This document shows, piece by piece, positions 24,401-32,522 of a stretch of DNA of 64,000 nt; within the stretch, counting starts at the first letter, position 1; every line of letters begins with the position of its first letter. The notes beneath the pieces are model-generated. The model searched no databases and was not told the origin of the DNA. It saw only the letters and a list, made by a program, of their open reading frames with translations. The stretch is from Leguminivora glycinivorella (lineage: Eukaryota; Arthropoda; Insecta; Lepidoptera; Tortricidae), in the NCBI RefSeq assembly GCF_023078275.1, contig NC_062995.1, forward strand, positions 9,002,917 to 9,066,916, written 5' to 3'. A program made the position numbers and the translations under genes.

Positions 24401-27400
24401 GGGTGTTATAAGTTTGACGTGTCTGTCTCTGTGTGTGTCTGTCTGTGGCATCGTAGCTCCCGAACGGATGAACCGATTTGGATTCAGTTTTTTTTGTCTG
24501 AAAGCTGAGTTAGTCGGGAGTGTTCTTAGCCATGTTTCATAAAAATCGGTCTACTATGTCGCGGTCGGGGGTTTTTTCAAAATTTTAATTTTATGGTTAG
24601 GTTATTATTTATATACTTAATACTTAATCATACCCATGCGTCAGTATATCGGAAAGGGCCCCTCCGATACACGTAGACATAAATGTCTATTGGGTGAATC
24701 AACTTTTCTTTGCCAGCAAAATTTCGCATACTTCGACTACATGTGGTCAGAAAATTTAATTGGGATTTAGTCTAATTAATGTATACTTATTATATTAAAG
24801 ACAAATATACTAGCTACGCAATACAACATGTAATTATCGGATTTCCTATTTTATAACTTTGCTTCGAGCAGTGACCCAGTGGACATAGCTGTCCCTCACT
24901 TTTGTATGAAAAAAGTGTCTCTTCCACTGGGTCACATATTGTTTTAATTAAAAATGAATAGTTTTTAAATTTTTCCCTAATCGGTATACGTGAAATAAGG
25001 ATCTTTATTCACGATGGTAAGGTTAAAAATCACAAAAGTAGACCTAATAATAAGTAAGGGTAATTCTTGCAAAAAGCAAGAAAAAGTTGATTCACCCTAT
25101 TGCAAAATATTAATGAAATAATGTTTGTTGCAGTCCGAAGTCGCCGCCAAACAGTCCCAACTTGGAACCGTCCACTGAAGACGAGCTCAGAGGAGTATAC
25201 ATCAACTGCTGGAGGGTGAGTTACAGTTTACCTTTTATTTGAACATATCTATCCTCTTCAGTCCTCGTCTACCTATACCTACCCATTTTTGTACATATTA
25301 AAAAAAAATTAACTTTATAGAGTACCTAAAGCACAGTATAATAAAGAGTACTATCGTACAGTATGGCCACTCCCGCTCCCCGCTGAAAGTGCCGCCCACC
25401 CCCTCTCGGTTACCTCACAGTTACCGCCTGTCAAAAACGCGAACAGTCGACCTGTCATATTTCACTCATACAAGCATAGTACGCGTTCACCTACACGAGC
25501 TTAGACTGTGTGCTAGGAACGGGCCTCTTTCATATATTTGATCGGCAGTGTCCGAGGTGTGCCTAAAGTCATTTTTTTCAAGGTTGTCCAACCCACTTTT
25601 TGCAACATGGGTATTTTTTACGTGATTAATACTCAGAATCCCGAGGTGTTTCGATCCTGATAGGAGAAAAAAAATGTCCCAAGATTTCCATACATTTTTT
25701 CGAACCTTCCATTCCGTTACCGCCATACAAAATGTATGAAAAAATGGTAACGGGATGGGAAAAAAAACCTTGGGACACTTTTTGGAATTGGAATTGTAAG
25801 AGCTAACGATTCTGAGTGGAAGGAAACCACATAAAATTTTCCAAATTCAAAAAAAAGTGGGGTGGACAACTTTGAAAAAAAAATGGCCCAACTAGCTTTT
25901 GCCCGCGGCTTCTCCCGCGTTAAATTCGAATACTGCTGTATGCTTCATCTTCATACAAACTTCCACCCCCCATTTTAAAGAAGTGGGGGGTTTGAAAGAG
26001 ACAAAAAGTAGCCTATGTCACTTTCCATCCCTTCAACTATCTCCACTTAAAAAATCACGACAATTCGTCGCTTTGTTTTGCCGTGAAAGACGGACAAACA
26101 AACAGACACACACACTTTCCCATTTATAATATTAATATGGATTATATTAATCGGTCTATGTGAACGTTTCAGGATGAGTCCAACGACTGGGTGTGGGAGT
26201 GGAGCAGTCGGCCCGACCAGATGCCCCCCAAGTAAGTTTTTGTCCCAGACCTGGGGCCCGTTTCTCGAAAGGTACAAGCCTTGTATTACAAGTGCGCGAA
26301 CTGTCAAATCGTATGGGTTGTCATGGAAACACACTTGTAATACAAGGCTTGTATTACCTTTCGAAAAACGGGCCCCTGGGGCCCATTTCTCAAAACTGAA
26401 AATTACAAGTCACAACCGGGGGCCTATTGCATAACAATTTACAACTCATATTACAAGCGGTAGTCCCCCTCCAATTCATTTTATAAGAAAGAGAGTTCCA
26501 CTTGTAATACAAGTTGTAAATTGTTATGCAATAGGCCCCGGAAGTCTCTTTCCAACTTGTCATATTAGACATTGACAAACACTTGTAAATTGTAACTTGT
26601 AGCTTCGAGAAACGGGCCCCTATAAGAACCTTTTTTTGACACATGACAGCGTCCAGAAAAACTCGCGCAACCTAATGAAATTTTAAATAAAATCTTGTCA
26701 TCATCATTCTCTTGCCCTTATCCCAGTCACTTGGGGTCGGCGCAGCATGTCTTTCTCTTCCATACATCTCTGTCACTCGTCATCTCATCATTAACTTGTT
26801 TTAGTTCCATATCATGTCTCACACAGTCCATCCACCTCTTCTTCGATTTTCCCCTTCCGTTACTTCCACCACCTTCCACATTCATTCGTAATACCTTTCT
26901 CGTCAAATGCCTTTCATCCCTCCGCATTACATGTCCATACCATGCTAGTCGATTCGCTCTTACTTTTTCAACAATCGGTGCTACTTTCAGGCTTCCTCTG
27001 ATATACTCATTCTTTATCTTATCCATTCTTGTCACGCCACACATCCATCTTAACATTCTCATCTCTGCTACGTGCAATCTCTTTTCATCCGTCACCTTTA
27101 GGGCCCAATACTCTGATCCATACATGACGACAGGTCTGATGACTGTAAAATCTTGTAATAATATTTTAAAAAATCAAGTACTTAAAAACAATAGGTATTT
27201 CTTTTGCGTTAAACATAATCTTAGTGAGTAGGTATTTACTTATCATGTCATTTATCATTCTTTTTTTTTTAAACTAGTGCTGTGGCAGAGTCCAGTGATA
27301 TATCGCTCGACTTTATTGGTCAATAGGCCTTTGCCGTCTTTTTTTAGTCAACATGGTGGTTGAACATTTTCTTTCGTTCGACCAAGTTGCATTATATATA

Positions 27401-30400
27401 GTGCACAGTGCACACAAAGTGGACCTACTTGTTCAGTGCGCGGCAAAGCTTTTAGACCATGTGGCCTTAAACTTATATTGACCGGGATATAGACCGTGAT
27501 TACCTTTTTGATTCTTATCGAGCTCCCGATATTTCGACGCAGTTGCATGCATCATGATCACGGAAAACGACAAAAATCTAAAAGGTAATTGCGGTCTATA
27601 TCCCGGTCAATATAAGTCTAATGAAAATAGCCGTGAATCATTCAAAACCACCAAATCGCGTAAAATACATTTTTGAAAAAACCCCCTACCGCGACATAGT
27701 AGACCGATTTTCATGAAACATGGCTGAGAACACTCCCGACTTACTAGCTTTCAGACAAAAAAACTAAATCCAAATCGGTTTATCCCTTCGGGAGCTACGA
27801 TGCCACAGGCACACACACACACACAGACAGACACGTCAAACTTATAACACCCCGTCGTTTTTGCGTCGGGGGTTAAAAACGCCAAGCATTTCAAATGTCC
27901 TACTTCGTTTTGCAGGGACTGGCGGTTCAAGCACCCCGTGTCGGCGCGCGGGCCCCCCTCCGCCACCTCCTCCATCGAGGTGCTGGAGCAGCAGCTCTGC
28001 CCCCCCACCAGCCAGCAGGTACGTACAGAGGTACTAGGGTGGTTCATTTATTTCAGTTTATAGTTAAAATAGTAGTGTGTCTACTAAAATATAAATTAAA
28101 TTATTTTCTATGAGGATAATTTAATTTGTTCTAAGAATTAGCATGGCAGCGCCATCTCTCTTCGCTAACTCGTAATCACATGAGTTGATTCAGTTAGGAG
28201 ATCGAACTAGTTTCGGTTCTATCTCAGAGATGGCCGGGGGCGCCTTAGCCTTCGATAATTGTGTCATATACTTGAAAATTTCGACCCTTGCCACCGTGAC
28301 CGAATGGCCGAGTGGTTTGAGGCATCCGTTGCGATAACGGAGGACGCTGGTTCGAATCCATTGGACACTTGGAGGCCTTGATCATTTTTTCTTTGTATAT
28401 GATATTTATTTCAGTTTGTGGACTTTGTGGTTCACGAATGTATGGAGGAAAAAAAAGGTTTTTTATTTTCGCTCCACAGGTTTTTTTCTTGTTTCATTAT
28501 GATCAAAAATTGATATGTACCAAAAATTAGCTTCTTATTGGCTCATTTAGAGGTTGCGATGATTTGCAAGTAGCAGCCCATTAGTATGGAAGTCGAAAAT
28601 TTTCAAATTGTAAAATCAGCAAATATGTCCGGCGCAATGCAAGCAAGACTCATTTTGGAATTCGTATTCCGGTGTCTGTTCGTACTAAGTCACATTTGGT
28701 GTTTTTAGACATCAAAATGCTATGCTAAAAACTGTTTATTGTTGACTTTTAGGGCTACAGGTTCAACCTAGTCCATCAACATCGCACAAAAAATAAAACG
28801 GCGCAGCTGCCTGTTCAGCCGCGGCGCCCTCGCGGCCGTGCTCGTCACCAACCTGGTCTCGCTGCTGCTGGGCGCGGGCATCGGGTGAGTCCACACTCTA
28901 CAGCTACATCACCCACACACTAACGGCTCAGCCAAGACATTGCTCCAAGCGCGGCAGCGGTGAGCCGCGGACATTTTTTTATATACTACGTCGGTGGCAA
29001 ACAAGCATACGGCCCGCCTGATGTAAAGCGGTCACCGTAACCTACGGACGCCTGCAACTCAAACAGTGTCACATGCGCGTTGCCACCCCATTAGAAACTC
29101 GTACGTTCCCTTTTGCTGCGTTAAGTACACAGCAAAAAGGAGTGTACGAGTTCTAAGGAGGGTTCGGGTTGCCGACGACTCAAAGGACAATAGACGGAAC
29201 AAATTAGTTCCGTAAGTCCTCCCGTCATCAGCACACCGCACCCTCGTTGAGCTCTGGCAGCCTTACTCACCGACAGGAACACGACACTATGAGTAGGGTC
29301 TAATGCTATTTGGCTGCGGTCTTCTGTAAGGCGGAGGTACTACCCCAGTACCATCAATACCAGTGTAGGTCATACATTGGAGCGAGACACAGCGATGGGA
29401 CTTTTCATTCGCACGTATGGCTGCCGCTCACCGCTGTCGCGCTTAGACCAATGTCGTGGCCGGGCCGTAATACTACTACATTACAATAGTACATTGTGCA
29501 GCAAGGGGAAGTTGAATATTACTAACGAGAGTAAGTTAAAAAGACTCGAGTTGATAATATTCATACTCCCCGAGTTCCTCACAATGTTTTTCATCACACT
29601 TTCATTACAATTAAAAATATGCAAAAATGTAAAAAAAAGAGCTCAATACAATACCATAGAAAATGTTCATATAGGTACCAGTTGTAAGCCACTATTGATA
29701 CATTTTTATTGAATAAATAAGCAAATAAAGTAAATAATAAATACAATACTAGAAACACTAAATGTGCAAGCAGGCGGAGCGTGAATTATAAAAAAATCGT
29801 TCTCCCAAGGGAATAATGAAATTTCTTGTACCGTACTTAACTTCTTTACATCTATTTACATATTTTTTACAGTACGAGCGTGATGAAAAACATTGTGTGT
29901 AACTCGGGGAGTATGAATATTACTAACTCGAGTCTTTTAATTTACTCTCGTTAGTAATATTCAACTTCCTCCCCTTGTTGCACAACGTACTTAGGCATTG
30001 TAGATTATCGCTTATACTTTATGTAATGAACACAAAAACAATATTTTTATTGAAATCTCATGTTTAATTATCGTCATTTTTGTGAATAACTTACGCTAAT
30101 TGGGGGGGGGGGGGTCCTAAATTTTAAAAATGCCCCTACACGGTCCTCTGTGACTGACGACTAAACCAGTGAAATGCAACAGTACAATCTAGGTATGCTA
30201 TGCTTACTTTATGACTATACCTAGACATTTTTCAAGTTCTTAGTGCTTGACTAAATAAAAATATCGACAATCCATTTATCGATAAATACCCTGACATAAG
30301 GTTATTAATGGCGCCTAATAATAATCTCTAAAATCTTGAATAATCATGTAAGAAATTATGTAAACCATTAAAATGTGGTTCGTTTTATTATTATTGTATT

Positions 30401-30718
30401 TATTTTCAAATGTGTGACATTTGTATAAAACATAAATGTTACATACACATAAATTCAGCCCTATATTCCCTAAACACATGAAACTATTCTATAATCAGTG
30501 CCACGGCAATAATTAATGACATAATTATAATAATTAATAGCATATTATAATATAAGTTATCGATGAACTAAATATCTGATGGAAGTCACTAGTGTCACGT
30601 TCGTGCCAGAAAAATATGGCTAAGGTGATCTAAAAAATCTAACTTGTGTATTTTCTGTTCCAGCGTTTGGCTGAGCAAACGCGGCATGCTGCCCCCCAGA
30701 CTGATCGTGCTGAACTAG
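3392..30718 (+). CDS. BNIP3: BNIP3 orthologue, whole gene (7 coding exons)
   Basis: Joined exons 3392-3425, 7281-7413, 25134-25215, 26173-26231, 27916-28018, 28807-28884 and 30664-30718 give a protein of about 180 residues, close to the BNIP3/NIX family size. Seen: ESWVEL near residue 12 (the W-x-x-L LC3-interacting motif), LLREAQRES (BH3-like position), SPPNSP, then the family hallmark DWVWEWSSRPDQMPPKDW followed by RFKHP, and a hydrophobic C-terminal helix containing LVTNLVSLLLGAGIGVWL ahead of SKRG. Family knowledge: BNIP3 is anchored in the outer mitochondrial membrane and recruits LC3/Atg8 for mitophagy. All introns are GT-AG, and all junction phases agree except exon 5 to exon 6, which is off by one base. 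Introns total about 26.8 kb and are mostly repeats. The gene is convergent with the mannosidase gene. Confidence 0.9.
3859..4037 (+). repeat. GCCCGCGGCTTCGCTCGCG repeat
   Basis: Full ~180-bp copy ending TTTGTAATATTAGTATGGAT. Other copies: 18893-19034 (split by hAT), 25893-26143, 33503-33677, 39241-39421, 45326-45495; inverse at 45508-45600 and 61625-61803. Very common in Lepidoptera; the class is uncertain. Confidence 0.75.
5285..5578 (-). repeat. GACGTGTCTGTC repeat with expanded CAGA microsatellite
   Basis: TAACCTAACCACAAAATTAA, CCGATTTTCATGAAACATGG, CGGTTCATCCGTTCGG, a long CAGACAGACAGA run, then GACACGTCAAACTTATAA. Other copies: 866-1064, 10170-10372 (-), 24375-24603 (+), 27655-27880 (-), 31120-31340 (-), 33020-33222 (-, worn), 41453-41652 (-), 43490-43690 (+), 62140-62443 (-). 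Confidence 0.75.
6196..6627 (+). repeat. 432-bp repeat 'CACTAGCTCGGAAACACG', copy 1
   Basis: CCCCTCACTAGCTCGGAAAC through GTTTCCTCGCTATAGTGAGG (short inverse of the start) to CCCCCTTGTATAACAAATAA. Close copy at 39523-39954; shorter forms at 4398-4678, 23085-23215 and 44205-44370. Confidence 0.7.
6628..7280. other. BNIP3 intron 1, no feature seen
   Basis: About 650 bp with no repeat that I can pair elsewhere in the window and no long frame on either strand. Only the last 20 bp (pyrimidine tract before exon 2) have a clear role. Confidence 0.4.
7281..7413 (+). CDS. BNIP3: BNIP3 exon 2 (LIR and BH3-like region)
   Basis: Acceptor CTTTACAG, donor AAG|GTGGGT. Encodes (E)SWVELNSGGGLAAENEY, LLREAQRESRDSS and RHSRASSVKG. 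WVEL is the LC3-interacting core, and LLREAQRES aligns with the weak BH3 segment of BNIP3. A decayed second copy of this exon lies at 8995-9122. Confidence 0.88.
7466..8988 (+). mobile_element. Non-LTR reverse transcriptase fragment, split by a hAT element
   Basis: 7466-7666 encodes a degraded RT palm: YFDFKKAFDLVDIDILLEKL, then FANFLSRRCQYVTIAGYKS and RSGVS. 8940-8988 continues it with GSTLGPTLFLLMINDF, after a stop where the family has Gln (SGVPQGS.LGP). The two halves are adjacent once the 7667-8931 insertion is removed. The RT is inactive. Confidence 0.8.
7667..8931. mobile_element. hAT-type non-autonomous element, 1265 bp
   Basis: Termini TAGAGTTTGCA and TGCAAACCCTA are inverted. The 8-bp target-site duplication GGGGTGAG is identical at 7659-7666 and 8932-8939. 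Subterminal regions are full of ATTCGAATA and ATTCGGATA motifs. No transposase reading frame is seen. Confidence 0.85.
8995..9122 (+). pseudogene. Decayed duplicate of BNIP3 exon 2
   Basis: Repeats exon 2 (7281-7413) closely: SWVEMNSGGGLAAENEYVGL then LREAQRD, followed by an in-frame TGA at 9078-9080. Internal bases are deleted, then the end of the exon and its donor (GGAAGGTGGGTACAAGA) return. The acceptor AG has become CG. It lies 1.6 kb downstream of the real exon, with LINE and hAT sequence between. It should not be spliced in. Confidence 0.85.
9161..9305. mobile_element. Harbinger-like foldback MITE, 145 bp
   Basis: Inverted arms share AAGCGCGACAGCGGTGAGCG; TSD TTA at 9158-9160 and 9306-9308. 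Same family as 28924-29467. The 3-bp TTA/TAA target suggests PIF/Harbinger (inference). Confidence 0.78.
9640..9890 (+). mobile_element. LINE 3' end (RT C terminus and tail)
   Basis: The frame ending at 9824 reads RTAKEWKSLPAAIFPSSYNP then ATFKSRVNRHLLGELTPS, a common C terminus of insect non-LTR RTs. It is followed by CGTCTTTGCCTTTGGCTAGT and an A-rich tail. A second truncated copy of this 3' end is at 589-680. Confidence 0.7.
10648..11252 (+). repeat. GGTTCCGTAG element
   Basis: AACCGGCCAAGTGCGAGTCG and GGGTTCCGTAGC at the left, a GACGGACA microsatellite at 11160-11200, and GGCTACGGAACCCTAA at the right. Inverse/partial copies at 22496-23049 and 55523-55804. Confidence 0.68.
12498..14228. 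other. Unique centre of the 5.5 kb inverted-repeat element
   Basis: Frames of up to ~100 codons occur on both strands (for example 13571-13870 +, 12696-12908 -, 13033-13284 -), none with a recognisable domain. If the element is autonomous, a decayed transposase would be here, but nothing supports that. Confidence 0.35.
15096..16566. mobile_element. hAT-type element, 1471 bp, CCGGTTAA-rich ends
   Basis: Ends TAGGGGATGCAAAAACCGG and CCGGTTTGCATACCCTA; TSD GCCGCCAT is identical at 15088-15095 and 16567-16574. Subterminal ACCGGTTAAC repeats. It sits inside the right arm of the 11266-16829 inverted-repeat element. No transposase seen. Confidence 0.88.
17035..17295 (+). repeat. tRNA-derived SINE, full length
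   Basis: Head GGCCTGGCTCAGTCGGTAGT (box A) and GGGTTCGAGTCCCGGTAAGG (box B), then TGATGAGCACAGATATTTGT and a 3' AATATTGATTTATTATTATT tail. It is not a functional tRNA gene: the arms do not close. Other copies: 21240-21380 (+), 40690-40930 (-), 50872-51105 (-), 58790-58890 (partial, -). Confidence 0.8.
17565..17798. mobile_element. 230-bp MITE with 7-bp TSD, copy (inverted)
   Basis: Inverse orientation; TSD ATATAAC at 17558-17564 and 17799-17805. Ends CACAGACACATCGGAC and TTATTATACTGTG. Confidence 0.84.
17966..18190 (-). repeat. Second SINE-like family, copy
   Basis: CATCATCCTCTTTGCGTTAT through CGATGTTTTCCTTCACCTAA; it ends just before the hAT MITE at 18211. Confidence 0.62.
18211..18554. 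mobile_element. hAT-type MITE, 344 bp
   Basis: Ends TAGGGCTGCCATCC and GATGGCAGCCCTA; TSD GTCCTCAC identical at 18203-18210 and 18555-18562. Internal GTCCGGG motifs repeat on both strands. Confidence 0.88.
19043..20327. mobile_element. hAT-type element, 1285 bp
   Basis: Ends TAGGGTTGCCAACC and GTTGGCAACCCTA; TSD GACACGCA identical at 19035-19042 and 20328-20335. GTACTATATT motifs repeat near both ends. It splits a copy of the GCCCGCGGCTTCGCTCGCG repeat (18893-19034, resuming after 20328). Confidence 0.88.
20536..20605. repeat. Perfect-stem hairpin, ~31-bp arms
   Basis: ATAATTATTTTTAAAATCGG with its inverse CCGATTTTAAAAATAATTAT, and GACTTAATCGCGT / ACGCGATTAAATC nearer the loop; only about 3 loop bases. 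Confidence 0.6.
21240..21380 (+). repeat. tRNA-derived SINE, truncated
   Basis: CCGGTCTGGCTTAGCGGGCA through GGTTCGAATCCCGGTAAGGG and GATGAACACAGACAT; the 3' body is replaced by AT-rich sequence. Confidence 0.7.
21534..22023. mobile_element. hAT-type MITE, 490 bp
   Basis: Ends TAGAGATGGGCCGAATA and TATTCGGCCCATCTCTA; TSD CTCTGTAT identical at 21526-21533 and 22024-22031. Many GAATATTCGGC motifs. Confidence 0.88.
22496..23049 (-). repeat. GGTTCCGTAG element, inverse copy
   Basis: GGGTTCCGTAGTCAACTAGG, a GTCCGTCC microsatellite at 22545-22575, ending ACTACGGAACCCTACACTGA and CGCTCTTGGCCGGTTTT. Confidence 0.68.
23698..23852. repeat. GC-rich foldback repeat, 155 bp
   Basis: CCCCAAAGCCTTCCCGC and CGCGCGCAGTATCG recur inverted as CGATACTGCGCGC and GGCTTTGGGG. 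Stands out in AT-rich intron 2 of BNIP3. Confidence 0.55.
24079..24334. mobile_element. MITE 'CAAAGAGGATCGAG', 256 bp
   Basis: Ends CAAAGAGGATCG and TATATGTCTTTG; TSD GTAATAG at 24072-24078 and 24335-24341. Family members also at 1373-1530 (worn), 45975-46110, 46672-50367 (split), 56317-56609 and 60183-60470. Confidence 0.82.
24692..25097. mobile_element. MITE 'GGGTGAATCAAC', 406 bp, beside BNIP3 exon 3
   Basis: Ends GGGTGAATCAACTTTTCTTTGC and AAGTTGATTCACCC read as inverted termini (about 22 bp); TSD TATT at 24688-24691 and 25098-25101. Ends 36 bp before exon 3. Confidence 0.78.
25134..25215 (+). CDS. BNIP3: BNIP3 exon 3
   Basis: Acceptor TTGTTGCAG, donor AGG|GTGAGT. Encodes (S)PKSPPNSPNLEPSTEDE then LRGVYINCWR. 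It is proline/serine-rich with an acidic patch, as in the family's linker. The phase matches exons 2 and 4. A MITE ends 36 bp before the exon (24692-25097). Confidence 0.88.
25332..25561. mobile_element. 230-bp MITE with 7-bp TSD, BNIP3 intron 3
   Basis: TSD CCTAAAG at 25325-25331 and 25562-25568; exactly 230 bp like copy a, and nearly identical to it. Inserted 116 bp after exon 3. Confidence 0.86.
26173..26231 (+). CDS. BNIP3: BNIP3 exon 4 (conserved family core)
   Basis: Acceptor GTTTCAG, donor AA|GTAAGT. Encodes DESNDWVWEWSSRPDQMPP plus two bases of Lys. The DWVWEWSSRP signature is the most conserved part of BNIP3/NIX and is the main reason for the identification. Confidence 0.93.
26243..26377. 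repeat. Foldback MITE 'GGGCCCGTTTCTCG', beside BNIP3 exon 4
   Basis: Near-perfect inverted arms (TACAAGCCTTGTATTACAAG) with CTG on both sides. It begins about 12 bp after the exon 4 donor. A related unit follows at 26380-26620; another copy at 59268-59395. Confidence 0.68.
26700..27125 (-). mobile_element. RTE-like LINE 3' fragment
   Basis: Open frame of 132 codons: MYGSEYWALKVTDEKRLHVA, EMRMLRWMCGVTRMDK, RANRLAWYGHVMRRDERHL, GRGKSKKRWMDCVRHDME. This is the C-terminal domain common to RTE-type elements in insects. The tail, read on this strand, ends in AATGATGATGA. The frame ends in BNIP3 intron 4. Confidence 0.85.
27916..28018 (+). CDS. BNIP3: BNIP3 exon 5
   Basis: Acceptor TTTTGCAG, donor CAG|GTACGT. 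Encodes (K)DWRFKHPVSARGPPSATS then SIEVLEQQLCPPTSQQ. RFKHP is the family's conserved FKHP motif. Read straight, it ends in phase 0 while exon 6 needs phase 2. Either the 7-C run at 28000-28006 is one base too long, or a downstream donor (AGG|GTGGTT after 28038) is used. Confidence 0.85.
28299..28382 (+). repeat. tRNA-Ser(CGA)-like sequence, probably a SINE head or pseudogene
   Basis: GACCGAATGGCCGAGTGGTT (box A) and GGTTCGAATCC (box B) with a perfect 5-bp anticodon stem TCCGT/ACGGA and a 7-base loop TGCGATA, anticodon CGA. The serine long variable arm and a closed acceptor stem are missing, so it is unlikely to be a working tRNA. Lies in BNIP3 intron 5. Confidence 0.5.
28807..28884 (+). CDS. 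BNIP3: BNIP3 exon 6 (transmembrane segment)
   Basis: Acceptor GGCGCAG, donor GG|GTGAGT. In the open frame it encodes CLFSRGALAAVLVTN then LVSLLLGAGI, the membrane anchor. The glycine/alanine-rich face near the end resembles the helix-packing motif of BNIP3. The other two frames do not give a plausible helix. GC-rich exon in AT-rich surroundings. Confidence 0.88.
28924..29467. mobile_element. Harbinger-like MITE, 544 bp, beside BNIP3 exon 6
   Basis: Ends CGGCTCAGCCAAGACATTG and CAATGTCGTGGCCGGGCCG; TSD TAA at 28921-28923 and 29468-29470. It starts 40 bp after exon 6. Its right 110 bp is almost identical to 9190-9305. Confidence 0.78.
29483..29993. repeat. Foldback element 'GTACATTGTGCAACAAGGGG'
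   Basis: Ends are inverted copies containing GAAGTTGAATATTACTAACG and CTCCCCGAGTT. Immediately follows the 28924-29467 MITE. Left-end relatives at 62905-62960; right-end-like sequence at 63930-64000. Confidence 0.62.
30100..30114. repeat. Poly-G run
   Basis: TTGGGGGGGGGGGGTCC in BNIP3 intron 6; an error-prone homopolymer. Confidence 0.6.
30664..30718 (+). CDS. BNIP3: BNIP3 exon 7 (C terminus and stop)
   Basis: Acceptor TGTTCCAG. Encodes (G)VWLSKRGMLPPRLIVLN followed by TAG. The short positively charged tail after the transmembrane helix is as expected for a tail-anchored protein. Confidence 0.88.
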
Positions 30719-31119
30719 ACAAGACTGACTCCGACCAGGCAGCCACACACAACACCCTGTATACCATCGCGGTCCACCCTGTATATTGTCTGCATAATCC
30801 TCAAAATCTTATACATAAGAGTGATAATACCCTGTATATTTCTTAGTGCCGGATCTAGACTTTTCGAGAGGGCCAAAAAACTAAAAATGACAAATATGGC
30901 GCCCCTTGGACGAAGTTGGAATTTGGCGACCCCTTAGGACTTAAGTCCCAGCTTGCTCCCCCTATATCCGGGCCTGACATTTCTGTAAGCCATCACCGTG
31001 CCATCTTATACCGGGTGTCTCTAAAACCGACGCCTTTAGCTTTATTTGACGTTCATAATTCATATGCGCATTATAATATGCCTACATGAAAAATAAATAT
31101 TACATTTTCATATAACCAC
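30719..31119. other. BNIP3 3' UTR / flank
   Basis: Follows the stop codon; no repeat until the GACGTGTCTGTC copy at 31120. AAAATAAATATT at about 31090 holds an AATAAA that could end the transcript (inference). Confidence 0.35.
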
Positions 31120-31460
31120 AAAATACAAAACTTTGAAAAAACCCCCGACCGCGACATAGTGGACCGATTTTCATGAAACATGGCTAAGTATAATCCTGAC
31201 TAACAGCTTTCACACAAAAAAAAACTAAATCTAAGTCGGTTCATCCGTTCGGGAGCTACGATGCCACCGACAGACACACACACAGACAGACACGTCAAAC
31301 TTATAAAACCCCTTCGTTTTTGCGTCGGGGTTTTTGGCCTTAATTAAAATGTCATGTTTTTGAGATAGCGGCCGTTTAATTTATGAAACGTAAAAAAAGG
31401 GCCAATATCTCGAAAACCATGAGATTTCTATCGCCCCTTTTCGATAGGCGTTGGTTTTAG

Positions 31461-31681
31461 CACACCTCGGACACTGGCGATCAAATATATGAAAGAGGCG
31501 CGTTCCTACGCACACAGTCTAAGCTCGTGTAGGTGAACGCGTACCATGCTTGTATGAGTGAAATATGACAGGTCGACTGTTCGCGGTGACAGGCGGTAAC
31601 TGTGAGGTAACCGAGAGGGGGTGGCCGACGCTTTCAGCGGGAGTGGCCATACTGTACGATAGTACTCTTTAATATACTGTG
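31461..31681. mobile_element. 230-bp MITE family, inverted copy of 221 bp
   Basis: Starts CACACCTCGGACACTGG and ends TTAATATACTGTG; TSD GTTTTAG at 31454-31460 and 31682-31688. Small internal deletions. Confidence 0.85.
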
Positions 31682-32287
31682 GTTTTAGTGACACCCGGTA
31701 TGATCTGATAATCTTCAAAATTCGAAAAAAAATCTGACAACCTGAATACAGGGTTAAAATAACCTGTATGTTTCCTAAACAGCCCAAAAAAAGTGCTTAC
31801 TAAACGAACCGTTCTGAAACCTCGGTTTTTATGTCCCATTGGAAATATGGTCGTATCTTTGTACGAAAACATGGTCCTTTTGCTAGAAAACTGCACATGT
31901 TGTGGTGTAACCAAGGTGTGTGGCTGCCTTTAGTTGGCGTGTGTAGGGTACTTTATGTAATGAGTGTTATGTGTGATGTAGTGATTGCACTGTTATATGG
32001 TTACTGTTGTATGTTTATATAAAAAAACTAACATTTATATAACAGTGTTTAAACAGCATAATAAAGTCTCAGAACACATGTTTGTTAACCTCTGCTTCGC
32101 CTCGACCGTCAATTTCATGTGTACCGGCGAAGCTGTCAGAATCATTGCTAACTTACCTTGGACCATAGAGAAATAAGTAAGGAAAGAGTTGTAATTCCAT
32201 ACATCAGTTATTTGTAGTGACATCTAGCGTCAATCTCGCGTCAAATAGCGTAAATTATAAGTACCGCTACTCGACTCGACATTAGGT

Positions 32288-32522
32288 GGGTGAATCAACT
32301 TTGTCTTGCCTGTTATTGCCATGGTTACGGTCCCCTGAGTCACGCTGGTTTTATGCAAAATTATGCTACTGAAATTATGCAAGCATGCATGTAGTCCATG
32401 TTTGTAGGTGGGTATTAAGGAAAGGGCTTGTTAACACCAGAAACATTCATGTGCAACATAATTTTGCATGTGACTCAGGGGACCGTCATGGCAATAACAG
32501 GCAAGAAAAAGGTGATTTACCC
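32288..32522. mobile_element. MITE 'GGGTGAATCAAC', 235-bp foldback
   Basis: Near-palindrome with arms containing CTGTTATTGCCATGGTTACG; TSD AGGT at 32284-32287 and 32523-32526. A truncated relative lies at 62450-62510, just upstream of GH1 exon 6. Confidence 0.78.

Noticed and set aside
26695..27231. 178-codon + strand frame rich in Ser/Pro/Leu
   Set aside because: It is the antisense shadow of the RTE reverse-transcriptase frame at 26700-27125 on the other strand.
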